DNA from: Candidatus Bathyarchaeota archaeon
Lineage (GTDB): Archaea; Thermoproteota; Bathyarchaeia; TCS64
Assembly: GCA_020697635.1 (NCBI GenBank)
Contig: JAEHCT010000076.1
Span: 1 to 6,511 of the forward strand
DNA: 6,511 bases
Direction of reading: 5' to 3'
Shown here: positions 1 to 4,987 of the stretch, in pieces
How positions within the stretch are numbered: the stretch's first letter is position 1
How the letters are laid out: each line of letters opens with the position of its first letter
Position numbers and translations under genes: made by a program
The notes under the pieces: model-generated
The model's input: the letters and a program-made list of their open reading frames with translations, nothing else
The model's database searches: none
What the model was told of the DNA's origin: nothing

Positions 1-11
1 AGGGTGTCTGC

Positions 12-359
12 CTATCTCAGGCCCACCTGCTCCAGGTAGTCCTCACGGGGCGGGCAGAAGCACTCCACGAGGACGGCTGGCCGGTCGCCGGTGGCGTCGA
101 AGTTGTGGGGCGCATCCGGGGGAACCCAGAAGCTGGTCCCCTCCTTGACGTGGACCTTCTCGTCCCCTATGTAGAGGTCGCCTTCCCCTTGGATCACCAG
201 CCCCATCTGCTCGTGGGGATGGCTGTGAGGCGGCGTGGGTACGTTGGGCTCAACGGTGAGGCGCATCATCATGGCCTTCTCGCCCACAATGATTATCTCG
301 CCGTGCCTACCTTTCACTGTCTCTAGCTTAGGATGTTCTCCCGGCTTCACGATCTTCAT
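12..359 (-). CDS. Small single-domain cupin, KdgF-like metal motif
   Basis: A 115-residue cytoplasmic protein made of one cupin beta-barrel. Motif 1 reads HSHPHEQ (H45, H47, Q51) and is followed by G58. Motif 2 is G74 ... PPDAPHN with H85. Two His, one Gln and one His is the metal set described for KdgF, the cupin that linearises unsaturated uronates, though many other small cupins carry HPHEQ. The tail has FCPPREDYL (101-109), a common ending in this group. An ATG at 366-368 would add three residues. I prefer the ATG at 357-359 because the TATA-like box centred near 383 then sits about 24 bases upstream, right for a leaderless message. The gene is divergent from the racemase gene. The cupin fold is certain; the substrate is not known. 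A sugar-acid role is an inference, helped by the KDG kinase and aldolase-family genes later in the window. Confidence 0.9.
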   Translation of the reverse strand: MKIVKPGEHPKLETVKGRHGEIIIVGEKAMMMRLTVEPNVPTPPHSHPHEQMGLVIQGEGDLYIGDEKVHVKEGTSFWVPPDAPHNFDATGDRPAVLVECFCPPREDYLEQVGLR

Positions 360-377
360 GGTGTTCATAGAAGAGAC

Positions 378-388
378 GTATAAAAATT
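378..388 (-). promoter_or_regulatory. TATA box of the cupin gene
   Basis: On the minus strand this reads AATTTTTATAC, an archaeal TATA-like element in a local A/T-rich patch (378-400). Its centre is about 24 bases from the ATG at 359 and only about 15 from the ATG at 368, so it favours the inner start. On the plus strand the same bases read GTATAAAAATT and could also drive the racemase gene, with a leader of roughly 50 bases. No better promoter for that gene is visible. Confidence 0.6.
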
Positions 389-461
389 ACATAACATTAT
401 CGAGCCTGAGCTTCATACGCCTCTCGCAATCTTCAAGAAACAGTGACACCATGATTGAGGC

Positions 462-1205
462 ATGAAGAAGATAGCGTTCCTCATGGCCAGCGCCGCCACT
501 GGCAAGCTATCCGGAGAGCTGGAGCGGCGTGAGAAGATACTACGCAGTATCGTAGACCCAGACACCCGGATAGACATCTTTGGGCTGGAGAAAGACCCCG
601 AGAGGAGCCACCTAGGCACGATTCAGTCCTCATACGAGGCGTCCCTCTCCACCGTCGAGGACCTGGAGTGCGCCAGGGAGGCCGAGAAGGCGGGGTACGA
701 CGCCGTCATAATTCCCTGCGGGGGCGACCCCGGGGAGGCGCCGCTTAGGGAGGTGCTGCGGGTGCCCGTGGTGCCGCCGGGCTCCACGGCTAAGCACCTA
801 TGCAGCCTCATCGCCCCAAGGTTCAGCGTCCTCACCACGGGCGGAGGCGGGGTCGTCAGGACCATGATACATGAGCGGGACGGGCTCCTGAAGCACGTAT
901 CCACCCACCCGGTGGGACTCAGCGTCCCTGAGGTGAGGGAGAAGCCGGAGGAGGCGTACGACGCCTTAGTCAGGGAGGGGCGTGTCGCCGTCGAGGAGTA
1001 CGGGGCGGGCGCCGTTACCTTCGGGTGCATGAGCATGGGGTTCCTCATGGTGGACGAGAGGCTCAGCGAGGCCATCGGGGTCCCCGTGGTGAACCCCGTC
1101 AAGGCCGCGGTGAAGACCGCCGAGATGCTCGTGGAGCTGGGCGTTACCCACAGCAAGCGCGTGTACCCGGTTCCGCCCAGCCTGAGGAAACGAGCCACCG
1201 ATTGA
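462..1205 (+). CDS. Hydantoin / Asp-Glu racemase family protein, two-cysteine form
   Basis: 247 residues, normal for the cofactor-independent Asp/Glu/hydantoin racemase family. The enzymes have two similar alpha/beta halves and use one cysteine from each as the acid/base pair that inverts a carbon next to a carbonyl. Both cysteines are here: C86 in IIPCGGDPGEAP and C189 in VTFGCMSMG. The C-terminal signature NPVKAAVKTAEML followed by GVTHSKRVYPVPP (about 211-239) is typical of the hydantoin-racemase branch. The protein is soluble, with no signal peptide or membrane segment. The true substrate could be a hydantoin, a free amino acid or another carboxylate. The start has only a weak TGAGG two bases upstream and no TATA at the leaderless distance, so initiation is less certain than for its neighbours. 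The M24 gene follows after 36 bases. A second, degenerate family member lies at 2938-3660. Confidence 0.88.
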   Translation: MKKIAFLMASAATGKLSGELERREKILRSIVDPDTRIDIFGLEKDPERSHLGTIQSSYEASLSTVEDLECAREAEKAGYDAVIIPCGGDPGEAPLREVLRVPVVPPGSTAKHLCSLIAPRFSVLTTGGGGVVRTMIHERDGLLKHVSTHPVGLSVPEVREKPEEAYDALVREGRVAVEEYGAGAVTFGCMSMGFLMVDERLSEAIGVPVVNPVKAAVKTAEMLVELGVTHSKRVYPVPPSLRKRATD

Positions 1206-1212
1206 TGGTGGC

Positions 1213-1219
1213 TTTATAT
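1213..1219 (+). promoter_or_regulatory. TATA box of the M24 gene
   Basis: TTTATAT lies between the racemase stop and the M24 start, centred 26 bases before the ATG at 1242. This is the expected spacing when transcription begins at the start codon. No Shine-Dalgarno precedes that ATG. The M24 gene can therefore be transcribed on its own even though it is only 36 bases behind the racemase gene. Confidence 0.72.
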
Positions 1220-1241
1220 CGTCAGCGGGTAACCCTGATCC

Positions 1242-2330
1242 ATGTCTGAGCCAGTGGATTTCTGTAGACGGCGCTACAGCCACCTCAAGGAGCAGATGGA
1301 GGAGCACGGGCTGGACGTTGTCTACCTCCTCAACGACGCGGGGGGCGGCGCCAGGTTCAAACGCATCGCGGACACGTCCTCAGGCGTCGCTTTGATCGTG
1401 CCCATCGACGGCGTCCCCAAGCTGTTCTGCTACAGCGTGAACATCAACAGCGCCCGCGACGAGAGCTGGATACAGGTAGAGCAGCTGGAGAGCCGGGCCA
1501 AGGCTAAAGAGCAGATAGCCTGCTACGCCAACCAGCACCTGCGGGAGGGCTCAACTGTAGGGGCCCCACTGGGCGGGTTCAACCACGCCGGCTACGCCTA
1601 CTACCGTGAGAACCTCAAAGGCGAGCTAGTGGACGTAGGGAAGACGGTCATACCCGAGGTCTTCTACGGTCTCCACCCCGACGAGGTGAGATATCATCGC
1701 AGGGTAAGTAGGCTAGCCGACGTCGCGTGCAGCGCCGCCCGGGAGGCCATGAGGCCCGGCGTCGCCGAGTACGAGATAGCGGCCGAGGCCGAGTACGCCA
1801 TGAGGCGGGAGGGAGCCGAGCATACCAGCTTCCAGACCATAGTATCCACGGGGCCGAGGTCGGCGTACAGCCACGGCTGGCCCACCTCCAGGAGGCTGAA
1901 GGACGGCGAGTTCATGCTCGTAGACCTGGGCCCATCGATAGACGGGTACGCGGCGGACGAGACACGCACATATCTCCTGGGCAGCGACCCGAAGAAGGAG
2001 AAGATGCTGGAAGCCATGGACATGGCCGTGGAGGCGGTGATACAGATGGTGAAGCCAGGCGTCGAATGCAGTGAGCTGGACGCCGCCTCGCGGAGGGTGC
2101 TCAAGGAGCACGGGTATCCAGACTACCCGCACAGCCTCGGCCACCCACTGAGCGGCTTCGCCGTGCCGAACCTCTCCAAGACATCGGGGCATGTCCTCAG
2201 GGAGGGCATGCTGTTCACCGTGGAGCCCGGCATCTACCTGTCCGGCTACGGCGGTGTCCGCATGGAGGAGAACGTGGTTGTTACCGAGGACGGGTTCGAA
2301 CAGCTCACCAAGAGCCCACGGATACCCTAG
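1242..2330 (+). CDS. M24 family metallopeptidase homologue (Xaa-Pro peptidase-like)
   Basis: 362 residues: a creatinase-type N-terminal domain (about 1-140) and a pita-bread M24 catalytic domain (about 150-360), the usual size for prolidase or aminopeptidase P-like proteins, which cut X-Pro bonds in the cytoplasm. All five dinuclear metal ligands are in place: D228 (LVDLG), D239 (AADETRT), H301 (HSLGHP), E328 (VEPGIY) and E342 (RMEEN). The substrate-side histidine H211 (SHGWPTSR) is also present. The odd point is the second active-site histidine, seven residues after the metal ligand in HGVGLEIHE-type motifs. Here the segment is HPLSGFAVPN, so V308 occupies that place. The enzyme may have altered or reduced peptidase activity. 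Creatinase is less likely because it lacks the metal ligands. The start is fixed by a TATA box at -26. The 3' end overlaps the next gene, on the opposite strand, by 4 bases. Confidence 0.9.
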   Translation: MSEPVDFCRRRYSHLKEQMEEHGLDVVYLLNDAGGGARFKRIADTSSGVALIVPIDGVPKLFCYSVNINSARDESWIQVEQLESRAKAKEQIACYANQHLREGSTVGAPLGGFNHAGYAYYRENLKGELVDVGKTVIPEVFYGLHPDEVRYHRRVSRLADVACSAAREAMRPGVAEYEIAAEAEYAMRREGAEHTSFQTIVSTGPRSAYSHGWPTSRRLKDGEFMLVDLGPSIDGYAADETRTYLLGSDPKKEKMLEAMDMAVEAVIQMVKPGVECSELDAASRRVLKEHGYPDYPHSLGHPLSGFAVPNLSKTSGHVLREGMLFTVEPGIYLSGYGGVRMEENVVVTEDGFEQLTKSPRIP

Positions 2331-2644
2331 TCTATCCGCTCTATCCTGAAGACCACGGGCCTCAGGCCGTCGGTGCAGCAGTTCACGGAGGCGCCCTCCT
2401 CGGTGAACCACTGGAAGTCCCCGTGGAACCTGAGGGTCTGGACGTCCTTGTATATGTCGTCCCACGCCCATCCGCAGAAGCTCTCGGGCATTTTTCCGTC
2501 GGCCTCCACGATGAACTCCTGTCTATCCTCGTAGACCTCGCAGGGGCCTAGCTCCCCGTACCCGATGGGCTTCTCCTTGAAGACCTCCTCCGGCTTGAAC
2601 CGTCTCAGAACAGTGATCTTTAGCCTGCTCGCCTTCCTAACCAT
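2327..2644 (-). CDS. TIGR04076 family small cysteine protein, function unknown
   Basis: 105 residues, recognised by the family pattern: an ITVLRR start (10-15), GPCEVYEDRQEFIVE (33-47), ESFCGWAWDDIYKDV (54-68), and a closing block with NCCTDGLRPVVFRIERI (88-104). The four cysteines C35, C57, C89 and C90 lie in the conserved blocks and could bind a metal or be redox-active, but no function is established that I know of. There is no signal peptide or membrane segment, so it is probably cytoplasmic. A TATA-like box centred about 32 bases upstream implies a leader of a few bases. An AGGAG at 2658-2662 lies too far upstream (13 bases) to be a convincing ribosome site. The TAG stop interlocks with that of the M24 gene in CTAG (2327-2330). 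On the minus strand it lies 43 bases downstream of the ZIP-like remnant. Confidence 0.87.
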   Translation of the reverse strand: MVRKASRLKITVLRRFKPEEVFKEKPIGYGELGPCEVYEDRQEFIVEADGKMPESFCGWAWDDIYKDVQTLRFHGDFQWFTEEGASVNCCTDGLRPVVFRIERID

Positions 2645-2671
2645 CTCGATCGGTTGAACTCCTGAGGAAGA

Positions 2672-2680
2672 GTATATAGA
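2672..2680 (-). promoter_or_regulatory. TATA box of the TIGR04076 gene
   Basis: The minus strand reads TCTATATAC here, centred about 32 bases before the ATG at 2644. Transcription would begin near 2650 and give a leader of about 6 bases. It lies just past the stop of the ZIP-like remnant, so the gene does not depend on read-through. Confidence 0.55.
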
Positions 2681-2687
2681 CCTTACA

Positions 2688-2900
2688 CTAGACGGGCAAT
2701 ATCAGGGATAGCATCTGGACGAAGACCATGCCGATTAGTCCCGACGATACGATGTGCTTGTAGTTCGTGGTGCAGTACTCGTGAGCCACGGGTATCAACT
2801 CGTCTATCGTCACGTACGTCATGATCACCGCGGCGAACCCGAGGCTCCAGCCCACGATGGCGGTTCCACCTCCCAGAGACTGGATGGCGAACACGGTGAT
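2688..2900 (-). pseudogene. C-terminal remnant of a ZIP-family metal transporter
   Basis: Read on the minus strand, this stretch encodes about 70 residues that look like the last two membrane helices of a ZIP/ZupT zinc-iron transporter. WSLGFAAVIMTYVTIDELIP matches the penultimate-helix pattern of the family (LAFAAGAM.YVV.DELIP). A short loop is followed by a final hydrophobic helix, GLIGMVFVQMLSLILPV, and a stop at 2688-2690. The first six or so helices, including the metal-binding pair in the middle of the protein, are absent. Farther along, the same frame is only antisense of the racemase-like gene at 2938-3660. The frame stays open to a Met at 2937-2939, giving at most 83 residues, but no promoter can be placed upstream. 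I read it as a truncated, decayed gene. Expression as a small membrane protein is less likely but not excluded. Confidence 0.68.
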
Positions 2901-2907
2901 CTCAAAT

Positions 2908-2917
2908 CTTATTTTTA
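2908..2917 (+). promoter_or_regulatory. TATA box of the one-cysteine racemase-like gene
   Basis: CTTATTTTTA is the most A/T-rich run in the neighbourhood, centred about 25 bases before the ATG at 2938, with no Shine-Dalgarno between them. This is a leaderless arrangement. It argues against the longer frame opening at 2821, whose extra 39 codons are merely antisense of the ZIP-like remnant. Confidence 0.72.
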
Positions 2918-2937
2918 TTCCCCGCCTCATCATAGGC

Positions 2938-3660
2938 ATGCGGATCGACGTCATCATGCTGATATCGGGGCTGAGCGAAGACGCGTTGAAGAAGAGGGAG
3001 GCGGACTTGGCATCATACGCTTCACCCGGCGTGGATGTGAGGCTCGTGACTACGAGGGCGGCGCCCCCGTCCGTGGACTCCCTCCCCGAAATGGAACTTG
3101 CCGCCCCCGGTATCCTCGAACGAGTCCTCCGGAGCCAGGAAGAGGGGGTAGACGCAGTGGTGATATGGGGAGGCCACGACCCCTCCCTCGAGGCAGCCAG
3201 GAACCTCGTCTCCATCCCTGTGCTGGGCCCCGGGATGGCGTCCATGTACTTGGCCTCCATGCTGGCCAAGGAGTTCTGCCTACTGGTCCAGCTCCCCCAC
3301 GTGCTCAGCCTAGCCGAGCGCCAAGTGAGAGGCCTCGGGTTATGGGAGCGCTGCACAGGGATATACTCAGTCGACCTGCCCGTCCTCGAGCTCGGGAAGC
3401 CCTCAGGCTATGAAAAGGTGCACGAGATGGCTGTGGTGGGCGTTGAAGACGGGGCGGACGCCATATGCTTCGGCTGTATGGCCATGAACGACCACGCCGA
3501 CAGGCTCCGAAGAGAGCTAGAGGAGACTCATCCCGGTGTGATCGTGATCCACCCTGGAAAGGCTGTGATAATGCTGGCTGAACTCCTCGTCGGCATGGGG
3601 CTCACGCACAGCAAGCGCAGCTACCCGCCGCCGCCCAAGGACGTCGTCTTTCCCTTCTAA
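2938..3660 (+). CDS. Asp/Glu/hydantoin racemase-like protein lacking the first catalytic cysteine
   Basis: 240 residues, clearly related to the gene at 462-1205. It shares AICFGCMAM (175-183) and GLTHSKRSYPPPP (221-233), the same C-terminal signature. The second cysteine, C180, is kept. The first is not: AVVIWGGHDP aligns with AVIIPCGGDP of the neighbour, placing G78 where C86 stands there. Two-base racemases need both cysteines, so ordinary racemization is unlikely. Arylmalonate decarboxylase, in the same superfamily, also has a glycine at this place and one C-terminal cysteine, so a decarboxylase or other one-base lyase/isomerase is possible. However, its thiol-side oxyanion residues are not obvious here. 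C114 and C177 are extra cysteines. The TATA box at -25 supports the start. The YkgJ-type gene follows after 23 bases, probably in one operon. Confidence 0.85.
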   Translation: MRIDVIMLISGLSEDALKKREADLASYASPGVDVRLVTTRAAPPSVDSLPEMELAAPGILERVLRSQEEGVDAVVIWGGHDPSLEAARNLVSIPVLGPGMASMYLASMLAKEFCLLVQLPHVLSLAERQVRGLGLWERCTGIYSVDLPVLELGKPSGYEKVHEMAVVGVEDGADAICFGCMAMNDHADRLRRELEETHPGVIVIHPGKAVIMLAELLVGMGLTHSKRSYPPPPKDVVFPF

Positions 3661-3669
3661 CCATGAAAC

Positions 3670-3674
3670 GGTGA
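3670..3674 (+). promoter_or_regulatory. Shine-Dalgarno site of the YkgJ-type gene
   Basis: GGTGA matches part of the archaeal GGAGGTGAT complement and ends 9 bases before the ATG at 3684. No TATA box stands upstream. A Shine-Dalgarno here contrasts with the leaderless starts nearby and fits an internal gene of an operon. It also favours 3684 over the ATG at 3663, which opens only a three-codon frame. Confidence 0.6.
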
Positions 3675-3683
3675 GTCTTCACC

Positions 3684-4190
3684 ATGTCTGAGACGGCAGA
3701 GTTTACGTGCATCCGCTGCGGTAAATGCTGCAGCAGCCTCCTCTCAGAGGACAGGGGGATACTTAGAGGACTCACCCTGCTGCCCGAAGAGGCTCACCTA
3801 TTCCCGGAGGACGTCGTCAGACCCGCCATCGGCGTAGGAAGGAGACCCCACGACTCCAAGTTCATGGTGTTAGCCCACCAGCTCGCTGTGGAGCCCTGCT
3901 CACACCTCGAGGAGACGGGGTGCGCCGTGTACGGCGATCGCCCCTCCAGCTGCAGGCAGTTTCCCTTCAGCCTTGAGCCCTCCGGCGGCGGTGGACCGCT
4001 CCTAGGGGTCGACCTGAACTGCCTTTCGGCGGCCCGGCTGCTGGACGCATACACGCAGATAAGTTTCAAGGGGCGGGACGCCGCCGAGAGGCTGCTACGG
4101 ATCAAGGAGCAAGTGGCTCAGAACCCTAGGCAGGCGTGGTTCTACGACCTGAAAACAGGCAGGTGGGTCAGAGGGGACAGGCTCGGCTAG
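3684..4190 (+). CDS. YkgJ/UPF0153 family cysteine-cluster protein
   Basis: 168 residues with the hallmark of the YkgJ family, which is predicted to chelate iron or zinc. At the N-terminus, CIRCGKCC gives C9, C12, C15 and C16 (CxxCxxCC). Then come C72 (EPCSHL), C80 (TGCAVYGDRPSSC), C90 (followed by RQFPF) and C113 (LNCL). The string CAVYGDRPSSCRQFPF is the standard second half of this domain. Eight cysteines suit one or two metal sites. The remaining C-terminus (about 114-168) is mostly helical with no recognised domain. There is no signal peptide. The biochemical role of the family is not settled; a redox or metal-maturation function is commonly suggested. It follows the one-cysteine racemase-like gene by 23 bases, so the two may be co-expressed. 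Its TAG interlocks with that of the archaellin gene in CTAG at 4187-4190. Confidence 0.88.
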   Translation: MSETAEFTCIRCGKCCSSLLSEDRGILRGLTLLPEEAHLFPEDVVRPAIGVGRRPHDSKFMVLAHQLAVEPCSHLEETGCAVYGDRPSSCRQFPFSLEPSGGGGPLLGVDLNCLSAARLLDAYTQISFKGRDAAERLLRIKEQVAQNPRQAWFYDLKTGRWVRGDRLG

Positions 4191-4804
4191 AAGGCCTGCA
4201 CGGTGTAGGCTACCTGGGGCATTGTCCTCTCGATGGTGAGCACGGCGCCGCCTGAAGGCCTAACCTCTATCCGGATCTCCTCGTAGGGGTGGACGTAGAC
4301 GTCTGGCTGACTGTTCTGTGCGGGGTCGACGCTGGACTTGTCCAGCTCGGTGAAGTCTATGGACACCTTGAAGCGCTCCCCCTGCTCTATGATCTCGTCG
4401 CCGTCCCCGGTCACCCCCGTGACGGTGGTTATGGTGCCGTTGCTGTCGTAGACCGAGGCGTGGCACCTGGCGTTGGTGTAAGTGACCACCAGCTTGGAGT
4501 CGCTAAGGGAGATGGGGCTGTCTCCCTGACCGAGCCTAACGTAGAAGACCGCCTTCGTCAGGCATATCTCGCTCTGGGCGCCGGTGTTGTTGACGAAGCT
4601 GCCGATGACGTCGCTGTCCAGGTACAGCACGGAGCTAGCCTCACTGATCCCGGATGAGATCACCGACTGGGCCTTCTCAGCCGTCAGGAAGCCCACGTTG
4701 AGCACCATATAGGCGAACACGGAGGCAGTGATGACGAAGGCGACTAGTATGATGGCCACCTCGAGCCCCGTCATTCCCCTACGTAGACCTATCGCCTTCA
4801 ACAT
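4187..4804 (-). CDS. arlB: Archaellin (archaeal flagellin) precursor
   Basis: 205 residues, the usual archaellin size. The N-terminus is a class III signal peptide: MLKAIGLRRG (1-10), then MTGLEVAIILVAF, the conserved hydrophobic helix (about 11-38). The PibD/FlaK-type prepilin peptidase should cut after G10. The rest is the surface-exposed beta domain. It includes GDGDEIIEQGERFKVSIDF (133-151) and a closing SGGAVLTIERTMP (184-196), both typical of the family. Two cysteines (C81, C114) could form a disulfide, and N72 (NNT) and N122 (NGT) are N-glycosylation sequons. Subunits assemble into the swimming or adhesion filament outside the cell. No other archaellum genes are in the window, so it is isolated here; a pilin of the same class is the alternative, but the helix sequence favours archaellin. 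It has a good Shine-Dalgarno, a TATA-like box and an upstream repeat. Confidence 0.92.
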   Translation of the reverse strand: MLKAIGLRRGMTGLEVAIILVAFVITASVFAYMVLNVGFLTAEKAQSVISSGISEASSVLYLDSDVIGSFVNNTGAQSEICLTKAVFYVRLGQGDSPISLSDSKLVVTYTNARCHASVYDSNGTITTVTGVTGDGDEIIEQGERFKVSIDFTELDKSSVDPAQNSQPDVYVHPYEEIRIEVRPSGGAVLTIERTMPQVAYTVQAF

Positions 4805-4807
4805 TAT

Positions 4808-4816
4808 GTCTCCACC
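4808..4816 (-). promoter_or_regulatory. Shine-Dalgarno site of the archaellin gene
   Basis: The minus strand reads GGTGGAGAC, ending 3 bases before the ATG at 4804. It is the clearest G-rich ribosome site in the window, consistent with strong translation of an abundant filament protein. Confidence 0.62.
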
Positions 4817-4847
4817 GAGTTTCTGGTGAAACGGAGCAAGTTCAGGC

Positions 4848-4855
4848 GATTTAAG
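4848..4855 (-). promoter_or_regulatory. Probable TATA box of the archaellin gene
   Basis: The minus strand reads CTTAAATC, centred about 48 bases before the ATG at 4804. Transcription would begin near 4826, leaving a leader of about 22 bases that contains the Shine-Dalgarno. The match to an archaeal TATA box is moderate. Confidence 0.5.
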
Positions 4856-4863
4856 AAGATGTA

Positions 4864-4879
4864 TGTAACCCGCTGTAAC
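4864..4879 (-). repeat. Direct hexamer repeat upstream of the archaellin promoter
   Basis: TGTAAC occurs twice, at 4864-4869 and 4874-4879 (GTTACA on the minus strand), exactly 10 bases apart or one helical turn. On the minus strand the copies lie just upstream of the TATA-like box, where an archaeal activator could bind. Short repeats arise by chance, so this is only a candidate site. The rest of this spacer, 4880-4987, shows nothing else I can support. Confidence 0.35.
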
Positions 4880-4987
4880 AGAAGTCGGGGCTACCTGTGG
4901 TCCTTGGCCATGTCGGGGGTCTTCACCGGTCTGGCCGTCAGGTCGCCGCCATTACCCGGCTCCCCCTGCCCTTCAGCATATCAATCT

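Noticed and set aside
451..465. Four-codon frame ATG ATT GAG GCA TGA overlapping the first racemase start
   Set aside because: It could be a leader peptide in principle, but nothing supports translation and such frames are common by chance.
1713..2471. Long minus-strand open frame (252 codons) opposite the M24 gene
   Set aside because: The M24 and TIGR04076 proteins explain this DNA with clear motifs; the frame is open only because GC-rich sequence has few stops.
2821..2937. Upstream extension of the racemase-like gene (39 codons)
   Set aside because: It does not resemble the family N-terminus, it is antisense to the ZIP-like remnant, and a TATA box inside it points to the ATG at 2938.
4938..4979. 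13-codon minus-strand frame starting MLKGRG, like a broken archaellin N-terminus, 8 bases after the kinase stop
   Set aside because: It is too short, and no archaellin hydrophobic helix follows in any frame; the likeness is probably chance.
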